This document shows, piece by piece, positions 34,576 through 42,048 of a stretch of 64,000 bases of DNA. The translations under genes were made by a program, and so were the position numbers. Under the pieces are notes generated by a model. It had not been told where the DNA came from. It worked only from the letters and a program-made list of their open reading frames with translations, and made no database searches. Source of the DNA: Thermohalobaculum sp039027855 (GTDB lineage: Bacteria > Pseudomonadota > Alphaproteobacteria > Rhodobacterales > Rhodobacteraceae). Where the stretch lies: the NCBI GenBank assembly GCA_039027855.1, contig JBCCJI010000002.1:62001-126000 (forward strand), read 5' to 3'. Numbering within the stretch: position 1 is the stretch's first letter; the number at the start of each line of letters is the position of its first letter.

Positions 34576-35139
34576 TCAGCCCCGCTCGCGCTCGAGCGAG
34601 GCCAGATCGACCTCGGGCACGTCGTCGAGGATCATCTCGCCCTTGTAGGCGGCGACGGTGCCGTCGATCAGGGCGACGGTCATGATGGCGAGGCCGAGCG
34701 CAAGCGCCGATTGGGGGATCCAGAGCTGGACGGGGACCATGCCGGGCGAGACATCGCCGAATTCAAGGCTCTCTAGCACCAGCAGCAGCATCCAGTACGT
34801 GGCATAAGCCGCGAACACGGCACCGGCGCCCGCACACCAGACCTCGACCCAGCGGCGGGTGGCGGGGCGCAGGCGCTGGATCACCAGGGCGACCCGGATC
34901 ATCGCGCCGCGCCTGAGCGTATGGGCAGCCGCGAGAAAGCTGGCGGCGGCAAGGAAATAGCCGGTGAACTCGGCGTAGGAGGGCAGCACAAGCCCCGGCG
35001 GCGCGGCACCGAACGCGATGGCAAGGCTATCGACGATGTTGAAGCCGACCTGGATCAGCACCGTCACGACGATCGCCAGCAGGAAGAGCGCGGCGAGCGC
35101 CCCCGCACCGTCATAGAGCAGGTCGAGGGATCGGCGCAT
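34576..35139 (-). CDS. dctQ: TRAP transporter small permease (DctQ family)
   Basis: A 187-residue four-helix membrane protein (helices near 13-32, 47-67, 92-112 and 133-153) of the DctQ family, which joins the large permease. LRRGAMIRVALVIQRL is the typical cytoplasmic loop. I chose ATG 35139; the longer frame runs into the repeat-filled spacer before dctP. The C-terminal tail is acidic. Confidence 0.85.
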   Translation of the reverse strand: MRRSLDLLYDGAGALAALFLLAIVVTVLIQVGFNIVDSLAIAFGAAPPGLVLPSYAEFTGYFLAAASFLAAAHTLRRGAMIRVALVIQRLRPATRRWVEVWCAGAGAVFAAYATYWMLLLVLESLEFGDVSPGMVPVQLWIPQSALALGLAIMTVALIDGTVAAYKGEMILDDVPEVDLASLERERG

Positions 35140-35159
35140 GGGGGCACTCCGGTGGTGGG

Positions 35160-35196
35160 CGGGGGATGGTCGGGGGATGGTCAGGGGGGGATGGGG
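35160..35196 (+). repeat. G-rich tandem repeat with quadruplex potential
   Basis: Between dctP and dctQ the plus strand has five G-runs in under 40 bases: GGGGGATGGTC repeated, then a run of seven G and ATGGGG. The 11-base unit GGGGGATGGTC occurs twice in tandem. The spacing would allow a G-quadruplex on the plus strand, the template for these minus-strand genes. This may lower read-through from dctP into dctQM. Confidence 0.55.
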
Positions 35197-35202
35197 CTTC
35201 TT

Positions 35203-35286
35203 GGTGGGGTAAAACCCCACCCTACGGGCACCGGTCGTTGAGCAGCCCGTCGATATCGCTGGCGGTAGGGTGGGGTTCACCCCACC
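35203..35286 (+). repeat. GGTGGGG-type palindromic repeats between dctP and dctQ
   Basis: Two hairpins: GGTGGGGT-AAA-ACCCCACC (35203-35221), followed by CTACGGGCACCGGTCG, and GGTGGGGTTCACCCCACC (35269-35286), preceded by GGTA. They are the same family as the cluster after coxL. Both sit between operon genes, where such hairpins often protect the upstream message and so favour the binding protein over the permeases. Confidence 0.8.
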
Positions 35287-35311
35287 GCCGGGCTCCGAGC
35301 ATCGAAAGGTC

Positions 35312-36313
35312 TCAAGACCCGCTGTTGAAAGCCTCCAGCACCGCCTCGCCTTCGGCACCGGCGCGCTCCAGCCACTCGGCCGACATGGTGGCACCCACTT
35401 CCTCGAGCTTGGCCTTCAGTGCGGCCGACGGCTGGGCGACGGTGATGCCGTTATCGGCCAGGGCCTGTGTCTTGGAGGTGGTCTCGGCCTTTGAGGCCTC
35501 CCAGCCTCGCGACTGCGCCGCCTCGGCCGCCGCCATGATCGCGTTCCGCGTATCCTCATCCAACGAGCGCAGCGCACGGATGTTCGCCACGACGATGTTC
35601 TTCGGCATCCAGCCGCGGGCGTCGTAATAGTGGCTGAGGTAATCCCAGGCCTTGGTGTTCGCACCGGTCGAGGGCGAGGTGATCATCGCGTTCACGCGAC
35701 CGGTCGAGAACGCCTGCGCCAGATCCGGCACCTCGACCTGGGTCGGCACGGCATCCATCAGCGTGGCCAAACGCTCGGTCGCGGTGTTGTAGGCGCGGAA
35801 CTTGGCACCGGCGAGCTCGCTCCCGTCGTCGACCGCGCGGTCGGCATAAAGACCCTGGGGCGGCCAGGGCACGGCGTAGAGGATCGTGAGCCCTTCGGCC
35901 TCAAGCAGCTCCTCGATCTTGGGCCGCGACACCTCCCAGAGCTTCTCTGCTGCATCATAAGATGTCGCAAGGAACGGTACGCTGTCGAGCTCGTAGAGCG
36001 CATTCTCGTTCGACAGGCGCGAGAGCAGGAACTCACCCACCGGCACCTGGCCCGATCGCACGGCATTCTTGATCTCGGGATGCTTGAAGAGCGATCCGGC
36101 GGGGTGAACCGTGATGGTGAGCGCGCCGCCCGTCGCTTCGGCCACGTCCTCGGCAAAGGCGACATGGTTAAGCGTATGGAAATTGTTGTCGCCGTAGGGA
36201 ACCGGCATGTCCCAGCTCTGCGCGGCGGCCGGCAGGGCGGCGAGCGCGGTGGCGCCGGCGATGGTGGCGGCGCCGGCGAACATGCGGGCGATGGCGGTCA
36301 GGCGGATGGTCAT
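35312..36313 (-). CDS. dctP: TRAP transporter periplasmic substrate-binding protein (DctP family)
   Basis: A 333-residue secreted binding protein. ATG 36313 has GAGGAG upstream and opens a signal peptide (MTIRLTAIARMFAGAATIAG ending AAA, then QSWDMP). DctP landmarks are GALTITVHPAGSLFKHPEI, the KFRAYNTATERL segment whose Arg normally binds the substrate carboxylate, and VPDLAQAFSTGRVNAMITSPSTG. That suggests an organic-acid ligand, not identified. It heads dctP-dctQ-dctM. Confidence 0.9.
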   Translation of the reverse strand: MTIRLTAIARMFAGAATIAGATALAALPAAAQSWDMPVPYGDNNFHTLNHVAFAEDVAEATGGALTITVHPAGSLFKHPEIKNAVRSGQVPVGEFLLSRLSNENALYELDSVPFLATSYDAAEKLWEVSRPKIEELLEAEGLTILYAVPWPPQGLYADRAVDDGSELAGAKFRAYNTATERLATLMDAVPTQVEVPDLAQAFSTGRVNAMITSPSTGANTKAWDYLSHYYDARGWMPKNIVVANIRALRSLDEDTRNAIMAAAEAAQSRGWEASKAETTSKTQALADNGITVAQPSAALKAKLEEVGATMSAEWLERAGAEGEAVLEAFNSGS

Positions 36314-36683
36314 GGTCAGGCTCCTCTGTCGCGCGGCGCCGTTCGGTCCCAAGGGGACGGCAGCGCGGCGCTTCCGCCGCGGCCCGCCCTTTGCGGCGCT
36401 GCATCATCGGCGCCATGCTGATCCGGTCGCGCGCCGGTTGTGAAGGGGAAAAAAGCATCGCTTGCGTCGCAGGATCGCCACGATCACGTGTCTCCGCGGC
36501 CTTGCCGGGCGGGATAAAGCGTCACACCTTGGGACAGTCGGGGCGTCTGCGGTCTATCGCAGGGTGCAGTGCGTAAGACTGTGATGCTGAGCATGACCAT
36601 GGTTCACGACCATGGGGCATGAGGATGGCGCATTGCCGCGTGAGAACAGGTGAACGGGTTCGGCGCAGGCATGAGAGGTGGCG
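36314..36683. other. Divergent spacer between dctP and the SPOR-domain gene
   Basis: 370 bases with no supported gene. At 36592-36621 there is an imperfect inverted repeat, CATGACCATGGT facing ACCATGGGGCATG with a short loop; it might be an operator or a weak hairpin. The stretch must carry promoters in both directions. Confidence 0.4.
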
Positions 36684-39080
36684 ATGCCGGAACGCGGTCG
36701 GTCGGCCGAGAGCGAAGACGATGCGGTGCGCCAGACGCTCCGCACCCTCCGCCATGGCGGGCCGGTTCCCCGCGACGACGCAGCCGGCATCGAGCCGGGC
36801 GGCAAGCCAGCACTGCCCGAGCGACCGAGAAGCGGCAGGCATGATCTGAAGGCCGCAGCACTCGCGCTGACGCTTGCCACCGGAATCGCTGCAGGATGGA
36901 GCGGTGCCATGCTGCTCGTGCCCCCATCCGGCGGCGAGGCGGACACCGATCGTGCCATTGAAGCCGAGAGACGCTCCGATGCCGCGTCGGAGGCCCGCGC
37001 ATCCGCGGCGGCGCGCACCGACCAGATCCGAGTGCAGGCGCTGCGCGGCGAGCTCGCCGCAGCCGAGGCTGCGCGCGACCGGGCGATCGCGACACTCGCC
37101 GACACCAGGTCGGCACTCGACGAAGCGGAGGCAGCCCTGACGGCGCTGAGGCGGTCGGCGACGACGGACCGGGCAGCCGTGTCGCGTGCCGCCGCGCCCG
37201 CCAGCGGGAATGGCCAGCTTGCCGGGACCGAACCGCGCGCGCTGCCAGAGGATGGCAAACCCGGCGATCAGCCTGCGGGACATCCTGGCCAAAAGCAGGA
37301 AGCCGCCGCAGAGACCGAGGAGCCGATTGCGATGGCGATGACAGGTGTGGAGCCTGCCGAGCGGCAAGCGCCCGCCGCACTTGTGCCGCGGGCGCTGACG
37401 CGGTTCGAGCCTGTGCTCCATGGTCCGCCACCCAGCGATATGCCCAAGGGTAGGGGCCGCTATGGTGGGTATGTGGATGCCGACGACAGCCCCAGTATCG
37501 ACAGCCCCATCGACAGCCCCATCGACAGCCCCGGTATCGACGCCCTCGATCCGCGTATGGGCGATCCAGACATAGGCGATCCCCATAAAGGTGATCCCGG
37601 TGTGGGCGATCCCCGCATCTCGGCGCGCGGCGACGTGAACGCGGCGGATCGCGCGGCAGCCACCGCTCGGCACGGCTCTCCCGTCGGTGCGGCGCCTCTG
37701 GTGCTCGCCGTCGTGGCCGCGGAACCGGAGGCAAAGCCGCGCGCGCCGACGCATTCGGCGCCCGACTGGCTGCTCCGCGCGGCCGAGCCGGCGCGCCCTG
37801 GCGTTCTGGCCGCCACACTGTCCGCCACTCTGGCCGCCAAATTGGCCGAGATCGACGTCCCGACAGGGCATACGCTGCCGGCATCACTCAGGGTTGCCGG
37901 GCCAGCACCCGAGATGGGCCGCCTCGCCTCGATCCTGCCGGTCTCGACACGCGCCTCACGCCTCAACGGACGCTCAGACCCCCAAGCCGTGGCCGCGCGC
38001 GCGGCCGGGCGACCGGCATCGGGGAACGACGCCACCGATTTCGCCGAGGCTCTCTCCCTGGAGGATGTTTTGGGCGGCGAGGCCCTCCCCCAAGAAAGCT
38101 CAGCAGGCCGCGGCCGAGGACAAGGGGCGACGCTCGGTGCGACCGACGCAAAGCGCCTCGCCGCTGGGTCAGCGCCGACGCTGGATGCGCTGCTGAGAGG
38201 CGGCCCCATTACTGTTGTGCCGACAGTGCCGCCCGGCGCCAAACCCGATCCCAAGGCGGAAGACAAGCCAAAGCCTGCCGCGGCAACAGAGGATGCTGAC
38301 GCCGGTGCGCCCGGTCTTACCACCGAGGCGTCACCCGATGAGACGGCCGCAGCCGGTGAAGGCCCTTTTCCGAGAGCCGAGGACGCTCTGCTGGATGAGG
38401 CGGGTTCAGCCCCGGCCCCGGCGTCGGCTGACGCTCCGACGGCACCAGAAGCCGGAGCGGACGTCGCCGGCTTTACCTGGTCGGTCGAGGGTAAGGATAC
38501 AGGCGACGGAGATGGCGGAGACGCCGACCAAGCGGCAGACAGTGACGGCGATACCGCGCCAGCACAGGCGGCAACCGCCGCCGACGCGCCCATCGACACG
38601 GCGGCGGATGAGACCGCGGAGGGCGCTACACCGCCGTCGGAGGCGACCGGTGTAGCTACTGCTGAGGATGGGGCCGACACGGTGCTGGTCGTCCTGCCCC
38701 CTGCTCGACCCGCAGCGCTTGGCGGACAGGGGGCCCCGGCTTCACGGACGACTGCGGGCGCCACGGCCGAGGAGGGAGCGTCGGCCGCCGCACCGCCTCA
38801 GCAGGTCGCCACGACCGCCAATGCGACCCCGGCTGCCGAGACGACGGCGGCGACCCGGTTCCTGCAGGCCGGCATCTTTCGGCAGGGCGACCTCGCCGAG
38901 CGGCTCCGCGACCGGCTGGCGGACCGCGGGGTTTCGGCACAGCTCTTTACGATCACGCTCGGCGGCGCGCCGGCCACCAGGGTGCGTGCGGGCCCGTTCG
39001 CCACCGTCGCGGAACGGGAGCGCGCGAAGCAATTGCTCGCCGAGCTTGGCGTTCCTGATGCCGTTCCGGTCGCGCGCTAA
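36684..39080 (+). CDS. SPOR-domain inner-membrane protein with long disordered region
   Basis: A 798-residue protein. A cytoplasmic tail of about 55 residues precedes one membrane helix (56-79, LKAAALALTLATGIAAGWSG). A charged Ala/Glu/Arg coiled-coil segment (about 85-165) follows, then some 550 residues rich in Ala, Pro, Asp and Glu without domains, and a C-terminal SPOR domain (about 722-798: TRFLQAGIFRQGDLAERLRD, VRAGPFATVAERERAK). SPOR domains bind denuded septal peptidoglycan, so a cell-division role is likely. ATG 36684 is preceded by GAGAGG; GTG 36678 is less likely. Length is far above FtsN-like proteins. Confidence 0.82.
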   Translation: MPERGRSAESEDDAVRQTLRTLRHGGPVPRDDAAGIEPGGKPALPERPRSGRHDLKAAALALTLATGIAAGWSGAMLLVPPSGGEADTDRAIEAERRSDAASEARASAAARTDQIRVQALRGELAAAEAARDRAIATLADTRSALDEAEAALTALRRSATTDRAAVSRAAAPASGNGQLAGTEPRALPEDGKPGDQPAGHPGQKQEAAAETEEPIAMAMTGVEPAERQAPAALVPRALTRFEPVLHGPPPSDMPKGRGRYGGYVDADDSPSIDSPIDSPIDSPGIDALDPRMGDPDIGDPHKGDPGVGDPRISARGDVNAADRAAATARHGSPVGAAPLVLAVVAAEPEAKPRAPTHSAPDWLLRAAEPARPGVLAATLSATLAAKLAEIDVPTGHTLPASLRVAGPAPEMGRLASILPVSTRASRLNGRSDPQAVAARAAGRPASGNDATDFAEALSLEDVLGGEALPQESSAGRGRGQGATLGATDAKRLAAGSAPTLDALLRGGPITVVPTVPPGAKPDPKAEDKPKPAAATEDADAGAPGLTTEASPDETAAAGEGPFPRAEDALLDEAGSAPAPASADAPTAPEAGADVAGFTWSVEGKDTGDGDGGDADQAADSDGDTAPAQAATAADAPIDTAADETAEGATPPSEATGVATAEDGADTVLVVLPPARPAALGGQGAPASRTTAGATAEEGASAAAPPQQVATTANATPAAETTAATRFLQAGIFRQGDLAERLRDRLADRGVSAQLFTITLGGAPATRVRAGPFATVAERERAKQLLAELGVPDAVPVAR
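37486..37616 (+). repeat. In-frame tandem repeats in the SPOR-domain gene
   Basis: First, 12-base units ATCGACAGCCCC repeat, giving IDSPIDSPIDSP. Then GGCGATCC units occur about every 15 bases, giving GDPxxGDPxxGDP. All keep the reading frame, so repeat number can vary without breaking the protein; they fall inside the disordered spacer. Confidence 0.75.
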
Positions 39081-39102
39081 CGCCTCGAGCCCGCCCGTCG
39101 CC

Positions 39103-39876
39103 TCAGGCAAGCATTTCAGGCAGGGTCACGATGTCGACGCCGTCCGCCTGCAGGGCCGTGCGCGCAGCGCGGGCGACCGCGACCGCGGTGGCTTCGTCGC
39201 CATGCACGCAGAGGCTGTCGAAGCCGATATCGAGCGGCGTCCCGTGGCGTGAGACGATCACCCCGTCGCGCACCATGGCGACGACCCGCTCCGCGGCCTC
39301 GGCCGGATCGCGGATGACCGACCCCTCCACCGATCGCGGGGTCAGCGTGCCGTCGTCCTCATAGGTTCGATCGACGAAAGCCTCGCGCCCCACGGTCAGA
39401 CCATGCGCGCGCGCCGAGGCCTCCATCTCGGTCCCGGGCATCACGAGGGCGATGAGATCGGGTGCAACCTTGGCCTGCGCCCGCATAATCGCGTCGGCCA
39501 CCGGCCGCTCCACGCAGCCCTGGTTGTTGAGCGCGCCATGCGCCTTCACATGGGTGACGGGTTGCGGCCCATAGGCGGCCATGCCCAGCATCGCGCCGAT
39601 CTGGTAGGCGACCAGATCCTCCAGCGCCTCAGAATCCATCTTAAGCGCGCGCCGGCCGAACCCCCAGAGATCGTTGTAGCCCGGATGCGCCCCGATGGAG
39701 ACGCCGTGCCGGGCCGCCGCGAGGATCGTGCGCCGCATCACCGAAGCGTCACCGCCATGCATCCCGCAGGCGATGTTGGCCGAGCGCACGATGGTCAGGA
39801 TGGCGGCATCATCGCCGATATCATAGGGGCCGAAACCCTCGGCCATGTCGGCATTGATATTGATCCGGCGCGCCAT
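39103..39876 (-). CDS. pxpA: 5-oxoprolinase subunit PxpA (LamB/YcsF family)
   Basis: A 257-residue YcsF-family protein that, with PxpB and PxpC, hydrolyses 5-oxoproline (pyroglutamate) to glutamate using ATP. The family signature is clear: INADMAEGFGPYDIGDDAAI, SANIACGMHGGD, IGAHPGYNDLWGFGRR and HVKAHGALNN. Length matches the family (about 245-255). It is divergent from pxpBC across 214 bases, an uncommon arrangement since the three genes usually run in one direction. Confidence 0.92.
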   Translation of the reverse strand: MARRININADMAEGFGPYDIGDDAAILTIVRSANIACGMHGGDASVMRRTILAAARHGVSIGAHPGYNDLWGFGRRALKMDSEALEDLVAYQIGAMLGMAAYGPQPVTHVKAHGALNNQGCVERPVADAIMRAQAKVAPDLIALVMPGTEMEASARAHGLTVGREAFVDRTYEDDGTLTPRSVEGSVIRDPAEAAERVVAMVRDGVIVSRHGTPLDIGFDSLCVHGDEATAVAVARAARTALQADGVDIVTLPEMLA

Positions 39877-39895
39877 CCTGCCCTCTTATGTCGTG

Positions 39896-39913
39896 GCCCG
39901 GCGATCGCCGGGC
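39896..39913. promoter_or_regulatory. Perfect 18-base palindrome in the pxpA/pxpB divergent region
   Basis: GCCCGGCGATCGCCGGGC is fully self-complementary and lies 20 bases upstream of the pxpA start, in the only space shared by pxpA and pxpBC. It could be an operator controlling both units. GC-rich palindromes arise by chance in this genome, so this is tentative. Confidence 0.35.
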
Positions 39914-40090
39914 GAGATCTCACCGCGCGCAACATGGCCGAGTAGGACGGGTAGCGCCAAGCCCTGTGCATCGATCGCCAAGCAAGTGCCGCTGCCGCCC
40001 AAGAGGGCGAGGCGACAGGCGAGGGGAACGGTCAGAGCCACGGGCCCAGAGCTTTTATTGCGGAGCGTGTTCGGGAACAGGGGAACAGGC

Positions 40091-40867
40091 ATGCAAGACC
40101 CAAGTTTCCTGCCCTTTGGCGACGCGGCCCTGATCGTCGAGTTTGGGCGCGAGAAGGACCGCGCCCTGAGCGCCCGGGTCCTCGCCCTCGATGCCGCGAT
40201 AAGCGAGGCGCGGGCGGCGGGCGCCATGCCGGGGGTGATCGAGACCGCGCCGACATTCCGGTCGCTCACGGTGCAGTTCGACCCGCTCGCGACCGATGGC
40301 AAGGCGGTGGAAGAGGCGATACGCCCGCTGATCGGTGGGGCAGGCGCGAGCGCCCCGGCGGCGCGGCTCTGGCGCTTTCCGGCCTGCTATGAGGGTGTCT
40401 ATGCGCCGGATCTCTCTGCTATCGCCGAGCACGCCGGCCTCACCCCCTCCGACGTCGTGGCGCTGCATATCGGGGTCGAGCACCATGTCTACATGATCGG
40501 ATTCCTGCCCGGCTGCCCTTATATGGGCGACCTGCCGGCGGGCATCGACTTCCCGCGCCGCGCCGATCCACGAACGACCGTGCCGGCGGGCTCAGTCGCC
40601 ATCGCCGTGGGGCTGACGGTGATCTACCCGGTCACGAGCCCCGGCGGATGGCACCTGATCGGACGCACGCCGGTCACGCTGTTCGATGTCGCTACCGATC
40701 CACCGGCACTGCTTTCGCCGGGCGATGCCGTGGTGTTCGACCCCGTGAGCGCCGATGCCTATGCCAGGATCGAACGCGCAGCGGCCGCGGGCGACTGGGC
40801 GCCCGAGAGCACCTCGCGCGCCGTGACGAGGACCGGGGCCGTGAGCGGGGATGGTGGCGGGGCATGA
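40091..40867 (+). CDS. pxpB: 5-oxoprolinase subunit PxpB (KipI/allophanate hydrolase subunit 1 family)
   Basis: A 258-residue protein of the KipI/AHS1 fold. Landmarks are FLPFGDAALIVEFG near the start, IGVEHHVYMIGFLPGCPYMGDLP with the conserved FxPGxPYM core, and PAGSVAIAVGLTVIYPVTSPGGWHLIGRTP read in parts. PxpB and PxpC form the hydrolytic part of 5-oxoprolinase. The frame extends upstream but ATG 40091 begins the family homology and follows AGGGGAACAGG. The stop overlaps pxpC (ATGA). Confidence 0.9.
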   Translation: MQDPSFLPFGDAALIVEFGREKDRALSARVLALDAAISEARAAGAMPGVIETAPTFRSLTVQFDPLATDGKAVEEAIRPLIGGAGASAPAARLWRFPACYEGVYAPDLSAIAEHAGLTPSDVVALHIGVEHHVYMIGFLPGCPYMGDLPAGIDFPRRADPRTTVPAGSVAIAVGLTVIYPVTSPGGWHLIGRTPVTLFDVATDPPALLSPGDAVVFDPVSADAYARIERAAAAGDWAPESTSRAVTRTGAVSGDGGGA

Positions 40868-41925
40868 CCGGCGTGCTGCGGATCATCGAGCCAGGGCTCG
40901 CCACGACGGTGCAGGACCGCGGGCGCCCGGGGTTGCAGCGCTTTGGCGTCCCGCCCGCCGGCGCCGTGGATGGCGAGGGCCTCGCCCTGGCGCTGGCACT
41001 CGCCGGAGCCGATGGCGATGCCGCGTGCGGGGCAGCCGCGCTGGAGTGCCGGGTCGCAGGCCCGGTGATCGAAGCTGAGGCAGCGCCCGTGCGGGTCGCC
41101 TTTGCCGGGGCCGAGGTCGCGATGCGCCTCAACCGCAGCGATGGCACGGCCGAGCCCCTCGGAGGCTGGCAGAGTGTCACGCTCATGCCGGGAGACCGGC
41201 TGGCCGTGGGCCCGTTGTCGGGCAGCATCACCGGCTATCTTGCCGTTGCGGGCGGCATCATGGTCGACCCGGTGATGGGCAGCCGGTCGACGCTGACGCG
41301 GGCCGGGATCGGCGGGCTCGACGGCCGCGCGCTGGCACCGGGCGACCGGCTTCTGGCCGGCGGCCTGCCCATGGGGCCCGAACGGGGCATGGCGGCCCCT
41401 GATGACTGGCTGCCCGCCCGGGACACCGCGCTCAACGTCCATGTCGTGATGGGACCGCAGGACGATCACGTCACACCGCCATCGCGCGCGTCCTTTCTCG
41501 GCGCCGAATGGCGGGTGAGTGCACGATCCGACCGCATGGGCCTCCGGCTCGAGGGACCGGTCCTGTCGCACGAGACCGAGGCCGGGCGCGGCGCCGATAT
41601 CGTCTCGGACGGCATCGTCACCGGGGCGGTACAGGTACCGGGCTCGGGTCAGCCCATCCTGCTGCTGGTCGATCGCCAGACCTCGGGCGGCTACGCCAAG
41701 ATCGCCGCGGTGATCAGCGCCGACCTCGCGCGCCTCGGGCGGCTTGGCCCGGGCGCCGCGATCAGGTTCACGGCGACCGACGCCGTGCAGGGCGCCGCGC
41801 GCGCGCGGGCAGCGGCAGCACGCCTGCAGGCCCTGATCGACGGCATCGCCCCGCTGAAAGGGGGCCTCGATCTCGCGGCGCTCTATCGCGAGAACCTGAT
41901 CACCGCGCCGATCGACGATCTGTAG
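40864..41925 (+). CDS. pxpC: 5-oxoprolinase subunit PxpC (KipA/allophanate hydrolase subunit 2 family)
   Basis: A 353-residue AHS2/KipA-family protein: IEPGLATTVQDRGRPGLQRFGVPPAGAVD at the start (read in parts), YLAVAGGIMVDPVMGSRST, VVMGPQDDHVT, SDRMGLRLEGP, and the closing GQPILLLVDRQTSGGYAKIA region. ATG 40864 overlaps the pxpB stop by four bases, so the two subunits are co-translated, as expected for a stable complex. It is convergent with the YhaN-like gene, with a 123-base spacer where I see no strong terminator. Confidence 0.91.
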   Translation: MTGVLRIIEPGLATTVQDRGRPGLQRFGVPPAGAVDGEGLALALALAGADGDAACGAAALECRVAGPVIEAEAAPVRVAFAGAEVAMRLNRSDGTAEPLGGWQSVTLMPGDRLAVGPLSGSITGYLAVAGGIMVDPVMGSRSTLTRAGIGGLDGRALAPGDRLLAGGLPMGPERGMAAPDDWLPARDTALNVHVVMGPQDDHVTPPSRASFLGAEWRVSARSDRMGLRLEGPVLSHETEAGRGADIVSDGIVTGAVQVPGSGQPILLLVDRQTSGGYAKIAAVISADLARLGRLGPGAAIRFTATDAVQGAARARAAAARLQALIDGIAPLKGGLDLAALYRENLITAPIDDL

Positions 41926-42048
41926 TGGCAGATCCCCGACTGTCAGAAAGCATGGGAGGGCCGCCCAGCTCTCGGGCCGGGGCGGGTTCCGGGATCGAGC
42001 CAACAGGCGCGCCGGGCGAGCTCGTCACCCAGACAGGCGGGCGCGGGA

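Noticed and set aside
36522..37871. Long minus-strand open frame (about 450 codons) over the SPOR-domain gene
   Set aside because: It is Arg/Gly/His-rich, has no family features or ribosome-binding site, and mirrors the GC-biased SPOR gene, which has a proper start and a C-terminal SPOR domain.
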